Positions 23,611 to 32,128 of a stretch of DNA of 64,000 nucleotides are shown piece after piece; position 1 is the stretch's first letter; each line of letters starts with the position of its first letter. The position numbers were made by a program, and so were the translations under genes. Location of the stretch: NCBI GenBank assembly GCA_034090805.1, contig JAXDRV010000104.1, forward strand, positions 6,074 through 70,073, written 5' to 3'. Under the pieces are notes generated by a model. That model did not search any database. It saw nothing but the letters and a program-made list of their open reading frames with translations, and had not been told where the DNA came from. This stretch comes from Ornithomonoglobus_A sp034090805. Its GTDB lineage: Bacteria > Bacillota > Clostridia > UBA1381.

Positions 23611-24920
23611 TATCTTTCCATTTTCCAAAATCTCACGCTGTACGGCGGCAGCTCGCTGCCTCCTCCGAAGTCGTGCGGCTCACCCGTGATAAGATCAACC
23701 GCCGTGCCGCAGCCTGCGTCAAAGTGGCATACCACAGGCTCTGCGTCCGCATTTACCGCCACAAGCACACGCTCATTATCCGTTTTTCTTTCAAATATAC
23801 AGTGCTTGTTTTGCAGCACAACCGAACGAAAAGTACCATTGATAAGAGCGTCGCTGCCCTTATGCGCCGCCGCAAGCCTTGAGATAAACTCAGTCAGCTC
23901 GTTTTCCTCCGGCTTGTCAAAGCAGGCTCTCAAGGCCGGATCGCCCTCGCTCTTATTCGCCTTTGCGCCCCATTCGCTGCCGTAATAAACGCAAGGTATA
24001 CCGGGCATACCGAAAATCATTCCGTATACAAGCGGAAGATGCTTTTCGTTTGTCAGAATGCTCGCAATTCTCGAAACATCATGGTTGTCGACAAAGCTCA
24101 AAAGATGCTTTCCCTTATACAGCGTCCAGTTTTCCGGTCCGAACTGCCGCATAAGCGAGTGAACAATCTCAAACATATTCATCGAATTAAAGCTTGAGTA
24201 TACTCCCTTGTAACATTCGTAATTCGTGCAGCTGTGGCACATTTCATCATTGACAAAGCGGTTATAATCACCGTGCAGCAGCTCGCCTATAAGCACAAAA
24301 TCCTCCTTAAGCTGCGAGGTAAACGCTCTTAAGCGCTTTAAAAAGTCAAAATCAAGACAATAAGCAACATCAAGCCGCAGTCCGTCAATGTCAAATTCCT
24401 CAACCCACTGCTTAACGGCTCCCAAAATATGCTCGACCACCTCGTTATTTCTGAGATTCAGCTTCACAAGGTCGTAATTCCCCTCCCAGCCCTCGTACCA
24501 AAGGCCGTCATTATAGGAAGAATTTCCGTAAAAATCTATATTGAACCAATCCTTATACCTTGAATTTTCCCTGTTCCTCAAAACATCTTGAAATGCCCAA
24601 AAGCCTCTTCCGACATGGTTGAAAACTCCGTCAAGCACTACCTTTATGCCGTTTTTGTGAAGTTCATCGCACACCCGCTTGAAATCCTCGTTCGTTCCCA
24701 GGCGAACGTCTATCATCTTATAATCACGAGTATTGTACCCGTGCGTGTCCGATTCAAAAACCGGCGAAAAATATATCGCATTTGCACCAAGACCCTTGAT
24801 ATGCTCAATCCAATCAAGAACCTTAAGTATCCTGCTTTTTCCGACACCGTCGTTTTCAAACGGTGCTCCGCAAAAGCCGAGCGGATATATCTGATAAAAT
24901 ACGCTTTCATATGCCCACAT
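23610..24920 (-). CDS. GH13 family alpha-amylase-type glycosidase (cytoplasmic)
   Basis: This is an alpha-glucan-active (beta/alpha)8-barrel enzyme of 436 residues without a signal peptide. The four GH13 regions are visible: DGVFNHVG, FDIDGLRLDVAY with the nucleophile aspartate, VLIGELLHGDYNRF with the acid/base glutamate, and FVDNHDVSR. N-terminal VFYQIYPLGFCGAP and the short C-terminal beta domain fit small maltogenic, neopullulanase-like or dextran-type enzymes acting on imported maltodextrins; the exact specificity cannot be read. The start at 24920 has GGGAGG 7 bases upstream. It is transcribed alone, opposite to the tRNA cluster. Confidence 0.9.
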   Translation of the reverse strand: MWAYESVFYQIYPLGFCGAPFENDGVGKSRILKVLDWIEHIKGLGANAIYFSPVFESDTHGYNTRDYKMIDVRLGTNEDFKRVCDELHKNGIKVVLDGVFNHVGRGFWAFQDVLRNRENSRYKDWFNIDFYGNSSYNDGLWYEGWEGNYDLVKLNLRNNEVVEHILGAVKQWVEEFDIDGLRLDVAYCLDFDFLKRLRAFTSQLKEDFVLIGELLHGDYNRFVNDEMCHSCTNYECYKGVYSSFNSMNMFEIVHSLMRQFGPENWTLYKGKHLLSFVDNHDVSRIASILTNEKHLPLVYGMIFGMPGIPCVYYGSEWGAKANKSEGDPALRACFDKPEENELTEFISRLAAAHKGSDALINGTFRSVVLQNKHCIFERKTDNERVLVAVNADAEPVVCHFDAGCGTAVDLITGEPHDFGGGSELPPYSVRFWKMER

Positions 24921-25047
24921 ACAAAAACCTCCCACAATTTTAATTGTTTAATGAATGAATTATACCATAAAAACCGCATAATTGCAACAAAAAATGCGGT
25001 TGAAAAAATAAAGCGTAAATTTTTTCTGAAAAATTTTAAAAAAAGTG

Positions 25048-25076
25048 TTGACAAATACCTCTGTATCTGTTATAAT
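25048..25076 (+). promoter_or_regulatory. Perfect-consensus sigma-A promoter of the tRNA cluster
   Basis: TTGACA, a 17-base spacer and TATAAT match the consensus at all twelve positions. The boxes end 33 bases before the first tRNA, as expected for a strong stable-RNA promoter. Confidence 0.9.
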
Positions 25077-25108
25077 AAATCTCGTCGTTGAGAGATGACA
25101 GACAAAAC

Positions 25109-25184
25109 GGGAGTTTAGCTCAGCTGGGAGAGCGTCTGCCTTACAAGCAGGATGTCACAGGTTCGAGCCCTGTAACTCCCACCA
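25109..25184 (+). tRNA. tRNA-Val (anticodon TAC)
   Basis: A 76-base cloverleaf starting GGGAGTTTAGCTCAGCTGGG with anticodon loop CTTACAA, T-loop GTTCGAGCC and an encoded CCA end. It is the first of five tRNAs behind one promoter. Confidence 0.96.
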
Positions 25185-25208
25185 TTTTTGTCCTTTATCT
25201 TTCGATAT

Positions 25209-25285
25209 GGCCCGGTAGTTCAGTTGGTTAGAACGCCAGCCTGTCACGCTGGAGGTCGTGAGTTCGAGCCTCATCCGGGTCGCCA
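25209..25285 (+). tRNA. tRNA-Asp (anticodon GTC)
   Basis: A 77-base cloverleaf starting GGCCCGGTAGTTCAGTTGG with anticodon loop CTGTCAC between CCAGC and GCTGG, T-arm GTGAGTTCGAGCCTCAT and an encoded CCA end. Confidence 0.96.
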
Positions 25286-25289
25286 TTTT

Positions 25290-25365
25290 GCCTTTGTAGC
25301 TCAGTCGGTAGAGCAAGGGACTGAAAATCCCTGTGTCGGCGGTTCGATTCCACCCGAAGGCACCA
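25290..25365 (+). tRNA. tRNA-Phe (anticodon GAA)
   Basis: A 76-base cloverleaf starting GCCTTTGTAGCTCAGTCGG with anticodon loop CTGAAAA between GGGA and TCCC, T-loop GTTCGATTC and an encoded CCA end. It follows tRNA-Asp by 4 bases. Confidence 0.96.
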
Positions 25366-25390
25366 CATTGTCTGCTTTGCAGACAATAAT

Positions 25391-25465
25391 GCGGGAGTGG
25401 CTCAGTGGTAGAGCGTCACCTTGCCAAGGTGAACGTCGCGAGTTCGAATCTCGTCTTCCGCTCCA
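25391..25465 (+). tRNA. tRNA-Gly (anticodon GCC)
   Basis: A 75-base cloverleaf starting GCGGGAGTGGCTCAGTGG with anticodon loop TTGCCAA between TCACC and GGTGA, T-loop GTTCGAATC and an encoded CCA end. Confidence 0.96.
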
Positions 25466-25475
25466 TCTTAATACA

Positions 25476-25502
25476 ACAAAAGACGCATTCTGCGTCTTTT
25501 GT
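25476..25502 (+). terminator. Terminator-like hairpin inside the tRNA cluster
   Basis: ACAAAAGACGCA-TTC-TGCGTCTTTTGT is a perfect 12 bp stem with a three-base loop and an internal T-run, between tRNA-Gly and tRNA-Cys. It may partly terminate transcription before tRNA-Cys or serve as a processing element. Confidence 0.6.
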
Positions 25503-25508
25503 TTATAC

Positions 25509-25583
<75 letters not shown>

Positions 25584-25594
25584 TTTTAAAAATC

Positions 25595-25622
25595 GCTGCG
25601 GTTATATTAGCCGCAGCTTTTT
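25595..25622 (+). terminator. Intrinsic terminator after the tRNA cluster
   Basis: GCTGCGG and CCGCAGC form a 7 bp stem followed by TTTTT, 11 bases past tRNA-Cys. Confidence 0.75.
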
Positions 25623-25665
25623 GTATAATAAGCCGTTTTCAAAACAGGCGGAACGGAGGATTATA

Positions 25666-26868
25666 ATGAAGCACGTCAAAAGATTTTTACTGTTTGTTGC
25701 CGCACTTGCGGTATGTGCATTGATAATCAACGCAAAAACCGATTTCTTCTATAATATATCCACGTACATACCCGCACTTTCGGAATACCCTCTCGTTACA
25801 AAAATGATTTCCGACGCATCGGAGGCAACAGCGAGTTTTACCTCGTCTATACCGACCATACCCGAAATAATCGCAGATCTGCGCAATGAAGAGCTTCCCG
25901 TAGATCCGAGCGATGCCGCACACAACGCATACATCGCCGACAGTCCGCTGCTGTCGTTTTACCCGCACGAAAATGTCGGTATTCTTGTGAACGATGATGA
26001 CAGTGTTACGGTTTTCGGCATCGCAGAAAGCGAATACAAGCGTCATTTGCTTGTGAATTTCTCCGATGCGGACAGCGATGAGCTTTACCGCACGAGCATC
26101 ACAGTCGGCTCCGACTCCCAATTCGGCAAGACAATCCCTATTCCGGAAACGGCTCAAAACCGCATGGAGCTTACTGTTTTTTCCGGCGCAAGAGAATACG
26201 GACAATACACAAGCTGGGTGCTTAACCTCGTTCATCTTGTGAGAACACAGGACGGCGGCTGGCAGCTTGAATCCTCTCCTGTTTACGAAAACAACCGCAT
26301 GATGTACGAAAGAGATAAATCAGTATCGGAGGCGTTGAAAAGCACTCCGTCAATACAAAGCGACAACGCCTCCATACGCTCGATTGCGGAGCAGCTCACC
26401 GAGGGTATGACGAACGACTACGAAAAAGCCGCGGCACTGCATGACTGGATATGCTCATACGTCTGCTATGACGAGGACGGAATAGTTTCCGAAGAAACAG
26501 TCCCCTATTACGCAACGGACGTTGTCAAAAACAAACGTGCCGTATGTCTTGGCTTTGCAACGCTGTACGCCGCTCTTTGCCGCAGCATAAATATCCCCTG
26601 CAACGTCGTTTCGGGGTATGCTCTCGGCATAGGCGAGGACACCTCCTGGAACAGTGACACAATCGCCACGGATTACCAAAACCACGCATGGAACGAGGTC
26701 TACGCAGACGGCAGATGGGTTATAGTCGACACTACATGGGACAGTCAGAACAGAATCAAAAACGGCGAAACCACCGGCACGGACGAAATCTCCCACCTGT
26801 ATTTCGATTCCAATCTGTACTTTTTCTCGCAAACACATAAGATATTGGAATACTCAAAAAGAAGATAA
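25666..26868 (+). CDS. Transglutaminase-like domain protein, membrane-anchored
   Basis: This 400-residue protein has an N-terminal membrane segment (FLLFVAALAVCALII) followed by a long extracytoplasmic part. Its C-terminal third is a transglutaminase-like cysteine protease fold. The catalytic Cys is in RAVCLGFATLYAALC, the His in NHAWNEVYADGRWVIVD, and the Asp directly after (VDTTWD). Such proteins may be peptidases or crosslinking enzymes at the cell surface. The middle region (about residues 85-200) is beta-rich and not recognised. The start at 25666 has CGGAGG 7 bases upstream. It is followed by its own terminator, so it is monocistronic. Confidence 0.85.
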   Translation: MKHVKRFLLFVAALAVCALIINAKTDFFYNISTYIPALSEYPLVTKMISDASEATASFTSSIPTIPEIIADLRNEELPVDPSDAAHNAYIADSPLLSFYPHENVGILVNDDDSVTVFGIAESEYKRHLLVNFSDADSDELYRTSITVGSDSQFGKTIPIPETAQNRMELTVFSGAREYGQYTSWVLNLVHLVRTQDGGWQLESSPVYENNRMMYERDKSVSEALKSTPSIQSDNASIRSIAEQLTEGMTNDYEKAAALHDWICSYVCYDEDGIVSEETVPYYATDVVKNKRAVCLGFATLYAALCRSINIPCNVVSGYALGIGEDTSWNSDTIATDYQNHAWNEVYADGRWVIVDTTWDSQNRIKNGETTGTDEISHLYFDSNLYFFSQTHKILEYSKRR

Positions 26869-26939
26869 TCAAAAACAGTACGGTTTTCGATTTTAAAAAA
26901 AAAAGTTAGCCTTATGCAACATTTATGCAAAATACGAGT

Positions 26940-26968
26940 AAAACAGCCGCCTTTTGCGGCTTTTTATT
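26940..26968 (+). terminator. Intrinsic terminator after the transglutaminase-like gene
   Basis: AGCCGC-CTTTT-GCGGCT with flanking A and T runs (TTTTTATT) lies about 75 bases past the stop codon. Confidence 0.75.
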
Positions 26969-27030
26969 CATTTTTGACGAATAATTAAACATTGCACAAA
27001 AATTTTTTTGAAATTTTGTTTATTTTTTTG

Positions 27031-27059
27031 TTGCAATCACAGTAAAAATCTGATAAAAT
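27031..27059 (+). promoter_or_regulatory. Candidate promoter of gdhA
   Basis: TTGCAA, 17 bases and TAAAAT (5 of 6) lie about 90 bases before gdhA. A second TATAAT at about 27099 has no good partner box. The leader is AT-rich, and no riboswitch was recognised. Confidence 0.5.
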
Positions 27060-27151
27060 ATATTTTGAAATTTTAACACAGAGCAACAATGATAGTATAA
27101 TGCAACATTAATGTGTTAAAAAAATCATATTGTTAAGGAGGAGTTTTGTTT

Positions 27152-28495
27152 ATGTCATACGCACAGGATGTATTAGCAAAGCTAAAAGAGAAAAATGCAA
27201 ACGAGCCCGAATTTATTCAGGCTGCAACAGAGGTTCTTACCACACTTGAGCCGGTATTCGACAAGCACCCCGAATACGAAAAGGCTGCGCTTCTTGAAAG
27301 ACTGGTAGAGCCAGAAAGACAGGTTATGTTCCGTGTTCCCTGGGTTGACGATAACGGCAAGGTACAGGTAAACAGAGGCTTCAGAGTTCAGTTCAACAGC
27401 GCAATAGGTCCCTACAAGGGAGGCTTAAGACTTCACCCCTCGGTTAACCTCGGTATTATCAAATTCCTCGGTTTCGAGCAGATATTCAAAAACTCGCTCA
27501 CAACGCTCCCCATCGGCGGCGGCAAGGGCGGTTCGGACTTTGACCCCAAGGGCAAGTCGGACAGAGAGGTTATGGCATTCTGCCAGAGCTTTATGACAGA
27601 GCTTTACCGTCACATCGGAGCCGATACGGACGTTCCCGCCGGCGACATCGGTACGGGCGCAAGAGAAATCGGTTATATGTTCGGTCAGTACAAGAGATTA
27701 AAGAACTGCTACGAGGGCGTGCTTACAGGCAAAGGTCTTACATGGGGCGGTTCACTCGCAAGAACAGAGGCTACAGGCTACGGTCTTGTATACTTTGCTC
27801 AGGAAATGCTTAAGGATCTCGGCACATCGTTTGACGGCAAGACTGTTGTTATTTCAGGTTCGGGCAACGTTGCAATATACGCTACTCAGAAATGTCAGCA
27901 GCTCGGCGCAAAGGTTGTTGCACTTTCCGATTCAAACGGATACATATATGACGCAGAGGGCATTGATCTTGCCGCTGTTAAGGAAATCAAAGAGGTTAAG
28001 AGAGGCAGAATCAAGGAATACCTCGAATACAGACCCAACGCCGTATACACAGAGGGCAAGGGAATCTGGACAATCAAGTGCGACATCGCTCTTCCCTGCG
28101 CTACGCAGAACGAGCTTCTTATCGACGACGCAAAGGCACTTGTTGCAAACGGCTGCATAGTTGTTGCCGAGGGTGCTAATATGCCTACAACACTCGATGC
28201 AACAAAGTATCTCCAGGAGAACGGCGTATACTTCGCACCGGGCAAGGCTGCAAACGCAGGCGGCGTTGCAACATCAGCTCTCGAAATGAGCCAGAACTCA
28301 CAGAGATTGTCATGGACATTTGAAGAGGTTGACGAAAAGCTTCACAGCATCATGGTAAATATCTACAAGGCTGCTTCGGCTGCCGCAGACGAGTACGGCA
28401 AGGAATTTGACGGCAAAAAGGATCTCGTTTCGGGCGCAAATATCGCAGGCTTTATGAAGGTTGCGGACGCTATGATGGCTCAGGGCGTTTGCTAA
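27152..28495 (+). CDS. gdhA: NADP-type glutamate dehydrogenase
   Basis: GDH interconverts 2-oxoglutarate plus ammonium and glutamate. Family landmarks are FRVQFNSAIGPYKGGLRLHP with the catalytic-site lysine, IGGGKGGSDFDPKGKS, DVPAGDIGTGAREIGYMFG, and the Rossmann motif ISGSGNVAIYA. The length of 447 residues and the sequence type fit the hexameric small-subunit GDH I, usually NADP-linked and biosynthetic; cofactor choice is inferred. The start at 27152 has AAGGAGGAG 8-9 bases upstream. Codon choice appears strongly biased, as expected for an abundant protein, though I did not compute it. Confidence 0.96.
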   Translation: MSYAQDVLAKLKEKNANEPEFIQAATEVLTTLEPVFDKHPEYEKAALLERLVEPERQVMFRVPWVDDNGKVQVNRGFRVQFNSAIGPYKGGLRLHPSVNLGIIKFLGFEQIFKNSLTTLPIGGGKGGSDFDPKGKSDREVMAFCQSFMTELYRHIGADTDVPAGDIGTGAREIGYMFGQYKRLKNCYEGVLTGKGLTWGGSLARTEATGYGLVYFAQEMLKDLGTSFDGKTVVISGSGNVAIYATQKCQQLGAKVVALSDSNGYIYDAEGIDLAAVKEIKEVKRGRIKEYLEYRPNAVYTEGKGIWTIKCDIALPCATQNELLIDDAKALVANGCIVVAEGANMPTTLDATKYLQENGVYFAPGKAANAGGVATSALEMSQNSQRLSWTFEEVDEKLHSIMVNIYKAASAAADEYGKEFDGKKDLVSGANIAGFMKVADAMMAQGVC

Positions 28496-28527
28496 TCGGA
28501 CAAAATCACAAATTAACAAACAAATTT

Positions 28528-28557
28528 GCGGAAAAGTATTCACTTTTCCGCTTTTTT
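28528..28557 (+). terminator. Intrinsic terminator of gdhA
   Basis: GCGGAAAAGT-ATTC-ACTTTTCCGC is a perfect 10 bp stem followed by six T residues. Its 3' half overlaps the candidate tyrA promoter. Confidence 0.9.
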
Positions 28558-28567
28558 GTGGTATAAT
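28539..28567 (+). promoter_or_regulatory. Candidate promoter of tyrA-queF, embedded in the gdhA terminator
   Basis: A perfect TATAAT (28562-28567) lies 17 bases after TTCACT (4 of 6) in the terminator stem. Transcription would start near 28574, about 30 bases before tyrA. Confidence 0.5.
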
Positions 28568-28604
28568 AGAAAATCGAAATACAATACCCGAAAGGACATA
28601 CACA

Positions 28605-29447
28605 ATGAAAATAGCAATCATAGGTCTCGGACTTATCGGCGGCTCAATCGCCCGCCGCTTAAGAGGCTTTCGCGGCGGCTGCACGATAGCCGCATACAAC
28701 AGAACTCCCGAAACTCTGCTGCTTGCAAAGCATGACGGAGCAATTGACGAAGGCTCATCGGACGCAGCGGAGGTATTTGAGGGAGCGGATTTGATTATAC
28801 TTTGCCTTTATCCCGAGCTTAACGTTAAATTTATCAAGGAAAATTTACAGCACATAAAAAGCGGCGCAATTATTACCGATGTATCGGGCGTCAAGGGATA
28901 TATGGTAAGAGAGCTTGAACAAATACTCCCCGACGATGTTGACTTTGTGGGAGCGCACCCCATGGCGGGACGTGAGGTAGGCGGCTACAAAAGCTCCACC
29001 GACTCACTGTTCAACAAAGCGTCGTTTATCATAACGCCGACAAAGAAAAACAAACCCGAAAGCGTTGCGCTGATACGTGAGCTTGCCGAATATATCGGCT
29101 GCCGCACCGTAATGACGACCACACCGGAAAATCACGATGAAATAATAGCATACACCAGCCAGCTTATGCACGTTGTCGCCGTTGCGCTCTGTGACAATCC
29201 CATGATCGAACGCTCGACACATTTCAGTGCCGGGAGTCTGCGTGACTGCACAAGAGTTGCCGTTATAAATGCGGAAATGTGGAGCGAGCTTTTCTGCGAA
29301 AACAAGAACGCTTTGGCAAGCCGCATAGAAGAAATGCAGAAAAGCCTTGAAAAAATCAAGCAGGCTGTCAAAAACGAGGACAGACCTGAGCTTGAAAAAA
29401 TCATGAAGCACGCCACATATCAGAAAATGAAGTGGCTGATGGAATAG
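28605..29447 (+). CDS. tyrA: Prephenate dehydrogenase
   Basis: TyrA oxidatively decarboxylates prephenate to 4-hydroxyphenylpyruvate for tyrosine synthesis. The NAD-binding motif is at the very start (IAIIGLGLIGGSIARRLRG). DFVGAHPMAGREVGGY and TTTPENHDEIIAYTSQLMHV follow, with the substrate-site histidines. The 280-residue length is that of a monofunctional enzyme without an ACT domain. The ATG has AAAGGA upstream. Unusually, it heads the transcript of a queuosine-precursor cluster; queF begins 11 bases after its stop. Confidence 0.95.
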   Translation: MKIAIIGLGLIGGSIARRLRGFRGGCTIAAYNRTPETLLLAKHDGAIDEGSSDAAEVFEGADLIILCLYPELNVKFIKENLQHIKSGAIITDVSGVKGYMVRELEQILPDDVDFVGAHPMAGREVGGYKSSTDSLFNKASFIITPTKKNKPESVALIRELAEYIGCRTVMTTTPENHDEIIAYTSQLMHVVAVALCDNPMIERSTHFSAGSLRDCTRVAVINAEMWSELFCENKNALASRIEEMQKSLEKIKQAVKNEDRPELEKIMKHATYQKMKWLME

Positions 29448-29458
29448 GAGAAATATAT

Positions 29459-29938
29459 ATGCCGAGAAGCGAAAAGGAACGGGAGGGGCTTACCCTCCTC
29501 GGAAACAAGAAAAACGTATATGCGGACACGTATTCGCCGGAGGTTCTCGAAACCTTCGTCAACAAGCACCCCGATAACGACTACATGGTGACGTTTGACT
29601 GCCCGGAATTTACGTCACTCTGCCCCATAACGGGACAGCCGGATTTTGCGCATATCAAAATAAACTATATACCCGACATAAAGATGGTGGAGTCAAAATC
29701 CCTGAAGCTGTATCTTTTCAGCTTCAGAAATCAAGGCGATTTCCATGAGGATTGCATAAATATAATTATGAAGGATCTTGTAAAGCTGATGGAACCGAAA
29801 TACCTTGAGGTTAAGGGAATTTTCACACCGAGAGGCGGAATTTCCATTTACCCGTTCGCAAATTACGGAAAAAAGGGTACAAAATACGAGCGTATAGCCG
29901 AGGAGCGGTTGTTTTCCTCGCTGACAGCGGAAAAATAA
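29459..29938 (+). CDS. queF: NADPH-dependent preQ0 reductase QueF
   Basis: QueF reduces the nitrile preQ0 to the amine preQ1, using NADPH. The short (unimodular) form is seen: 159 residues with the thioimide-forming cysteine in FTSLCPITGQPDFA and the NADPH-binding stretch ESKSLKLYLFSFRN. FHEDCINIIMKDL supplies further active-site residues. The ATG (29459-29461) has GGAG upstream. A family 1 repeat starts at its stop codon and separates it from queC. Confidence 0.96.
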   Translation: MPRSEKEREGLTLLGNKKNVYADTYSPEVLETFVNKHPDNDYMVTFDCPEFTSLCPITGQPDFAHIKINYIPDIKMVESKSLKLYLFSFRNQGDFHEDCINIIMKDLVKLMEPKYLEVKGIFTPRGGISIYPFANYGKKGTKYERIAEERLFSSLTAEK

Positions 29939-30160
29939 CGGGATGCAAATTTGGGATTTCTTCGGAATTTGAGATATTTCTGATTAAGCCTCGACTCAGA
30001 CATCCCTCACTTTGTTCGGGAACTCGTCAAAACTTAATCATAAACATCACAAATTCTTCCAAAACTGTAGCTTGATAATATTTTTGTTTTTGTTCGGACA
30101 AGTCACCGCAATAGATGTTTGAGGTTGAATAAAATCAAAAACAGACATTTCGCAATCAGC
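29939..30160. repeat. Family 1 dispersed repeat, copy 3, between queF and queC
   Basis: A 222 bp copy with both palindromic modules, more decayed than copies 1, 2 and 6. Flanking AAAAATAA occurs at 29931-29938 and 30161-30168. The left duplicate contains the queF stop codon (29936-29938). The repeat contains GACTCAGACATCCCTCACTT and GGAATTTGAGATATTTCTGA, nearly identical to other copies. Confidence 0.8.
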
Positions 30161-30195
30161 AAAAATAATCGGATTTTGAAAGGAGTATATTTAAC

Positions 30196-30858
30196 ATGAA
30201 AAAAGCTCTTGTTGTTTTAAGCGGAGGACAGGACAGCACAACGTGTTTGTTCTGGGCGATAGATAAATTCGGAAAGGAAAACGTCAGTGCCATAGGCTTT
30301 GACTACGGTCAGCGCCACAAGCTTGAGCTTGAATGTGCGCAGAAAATCGCAGCAAAGGCAGGTATTCCTTATGAGGTGATCCCCACTCCGATAATCAATC
30401 AGCTGAGCGCAAATTCGCTCACAAGAGATGACATTCCCGTTGAGGAAACAAAGCCGGAGGGCGCTCCGCCGAACACATTCGTTGAGGGACGCAATCTGCT
30501 GTTTTTAAGCTATGCGGCAATATACGCAAAAACTCATGGCATCACCGACCTTGTTACCGGAGTATGCGAAACGGATTTTTCCGGCTATCCCGACTGCCGT
30601 GACATTTTTATAAAATCGCTGAACGTCACGCTCAATCTTGCAATGGATTACAATTTCTGTATCCACACCCCTATGATGTGGATAAACAAGGCGCAGACAT
30701 GGGAAATGGCGGACAAGCTCGGTGTACTCGATATAATCTATAACGAAACCCTCACCTGCTACAACGGCATTATCGGCGAGGGCTGCGGCCATTGCCCATC
30801 ATGCACTCTCAGACGTAACGGGTATGAGGAATTTATAAAGTCAAAGGAGCGGTCATAG
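30196..30858 (+). CDS. queC: 7-cyano-7-deazaguanine synthase QueC
   Basis: QueC converts 7-carboxy-7-deazaguanine to preQ0 using ATP and ammonia. The PP-loop LSGGQDSTTCLFWA is at residues 8-21, GFDYGQRHKLELECA follows, and the C-terminal zinc cluster CGHCPSCTLR is present. The length of 220 residues is normal. AAAGGAG lies 8-9 bases before the ATG. It is followed 4 bases later by queD. Confidence 0.97.
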   Translation: MKKALVVLSGGQDSTTCLFWAIDKFGKENVSAIGFDYGQRHKLELECAQKIAAKAGIPYEVIPTPIINQLSANSLTRDDIPVEETKPEGAPPNTFVEGRNLLFLSYAAIYAKTHGITDLVTGVCETDFSGYPDCRDIFIKSLNVTLNLAMDYNFCIHTPMMWINKAQTWEMADKLGVLDIIYNETLTCYNGIIGEGCGHCPSCTLRRNGYEEFIKSKERS

Positions 30859-30862
30859 TAAA

Positions 30863-31195
30863 ATGTATAAAGTAAAAAAACGTCTTGAGATAAGTGCCGC
30901 ACACAGGCTTACTCTTGATTACGAATCAAAATGCACCAATCTCCACGGTCATAACTGGATAGTTGACGTATATTTGAAAAGCGAAACGCTCAACGAAAAC
31001 GGCATGATTATGGATTTTACACATATAAAGAAAAAAATTCTCGACAAATTCGACCACAGGGTTATAAATGAAGTGGTTGATTTCAATCCCACAGCGGAAA
31101 ATCTCGCAAAGTACATCTGCGACGAGCTTGCGCCGTACTGTTATCGTGTAGACGTGCAGGAGAGCGAAAACAATACAGCGGTATACGAAATTTAA
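30863..31195 (+). CDS. queD: 6-carboxytetrahydropterin synthase QueD
   Basis: QueD converts dihydroneopterin triphosphate to 6-carboxytetrahydropterin. It shows the zinc-binding histidine in ISAAHRLTLDYESK, the catalytic cysteine and further ligands in CTNLHGHNWIVDV, and MIMDFTHIKKKILDKFDHR. It is 110 residues, as usual for this branch. It is translated immediately after queC. Confidence 0.96.
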   Translation: MYKVKKRLEISAAHRLTLDYESKCTNLHGHNWIVDVYLKSETLNENGMIMDFTHIKKKILDKFDHRVINEVVDFNPTAENLAKYICDELAPYCYRVDVQESENNTAVYEI

Positions 31196-31256
31196 AATCC
31201 GCCGTTTTACCGCTTTTGACTGCGGCGGCAGTGATTTTGCAAAAGGAGTTGCAAAA

Positions 31257-31940
31257 ATGAAAATAGTTGAAATATTTAAAAGCATTGACGGCGAGGGTCT
31301 GCGTGTCGGACAGACCGTGTCGTTTATACGTCTTGCCGGCTGCAATCTGCGATGCACCTACTGCGACACGCTTTATGCGCTGTTCGGCGAGGACGAGCCG
31401 TGCCGATATACGGAGATGACGGTCAATGAGGTGTTTGACGCCGTTGACAAAAGCTTCGGACGGATAACGCTCACAGGCGGCGAGCCGCTTTTGGACAAGG
31501 ACTGCGCACCGCTTTGCGATATGCTTGCCGAAGCAGGCTGCGAAATCAACATCGAAACCAACGGTGCTGCGGATATTAATGAATTTATGCGCAGTATTAA
31601 GCATAAGGATAAAGTATTCTTCACAATTGACTACAAGCTGCCCTCAAGCGGCATGGAGGACAGAATGCTTTGGAGCAATTTTGAGTCACTGCGCCCGTGC
31701 GATGTAGTGAAATTCGTTGTCGGCTCTGATGAAGATGCGGAAAAGATGACAGAAATCACGGAAAGGCTTAATGCCTTTTACGGCGAGAGCGTACCGCATA
31801 TATATGCCGGAGCGGTATTCGGACAATACAGTCCCGCAAAGCTTGTACAGCGGCTTATCGACACACCACAGCTAAAGAATGTTATTTTGCAAATGCAGAT
31901 ACACAAGGTAATATGGGATCCCGACAAGAGAGGTGTTTAA
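31257..31940 (+). CDS. queE: 7-carboxy-7-deazaguanine synthase QueE (radical SAM)
   Basis: QueE rearranges 6-carboxytetrahydropterin into 7-carboxy-7-deazaguanine. The cluster motif CNLRCTYCDT (C-x-x-x-C-x-x-C), the substrate loop IDGEGLRVGQTVSFIRLAGC and TLTGGEPLLD are diagnostic. The length is 227 residues. Its stop codon TAA (31938-31940) is formed by the first three bases of a family 2 repeat, so the natural C-terminus may have been altered by the insertion. Confidence 0.95.
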   Translation: MKIVEIFKSIDGEGLRVGQTVSFIRLAGCNLRCTYCDTLYALFGEDEPCRYTEMTVNEVFDAVDKSFGRITLTGGEPLLDKDCAPLCDMLAEAGCEINIETNGAADINEFMRSIKHKDKVFFTIDYKLPSSGMEDRMLWSNFESLRPCDVVKFVVGSDEDAEKMTEITERLNAFYGESVPHIYAGAVFGQYSPAKLVQRLIDTPQLKNVILQMQIHKVIWDPDKRGV

Positions 31941-32120
31941 TGTGGAAAATAAGCGGCGCAGCTCATCTCTAAAGTCCGCCTTGAAGTATACACATACGTC
32001 GGCGGCAGTCTTTCGAGCGACCTGCACTCACCGCCAAGAAGTGCGGCTTTTGCGGAGCAAAAGTGATGACAAGCTTCTTTTCCACATTATGATTTGTGCC
32101 GCCGCACGGCGGCGGAATGG
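31938..32120 (+). repeat. Family 2 dispersed repeat, copy C, between queE and folE
   Basis: The inverted-repeat body (31938-32089) runs from TAATGTGGAAAATAAGCGGC to TTTTCCACATTA and includes AAGTATACACATACGTCGGC. The tail TGATTTGTGCCGCCGCACGG then CGGCGGAATGGAG follows (32090-32120) and provides the folE ribosome site. Part of the body, ATGCACTCA/TGCACTCA with GTGCGGCTTTTGCGGAGCAA, is shared with copy A but missing from copy B. Confidence 0.8.
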
Positions 32121-32128
32121 AGATTAAA

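Noticed and set aside
29939..30195. preQ1 riboswitch upstream of queC
   Set aside because: The region is a family 1 repeat found also before unrelated genes; no preQ1 aptamer sequence was recognised.
31938..32127. A 64-codon frame within the queE-folE gap as a small gene
   Set aside because: It is contained in the family 2 repeat, lacks a ribosome site and is not kept open in the other copies.
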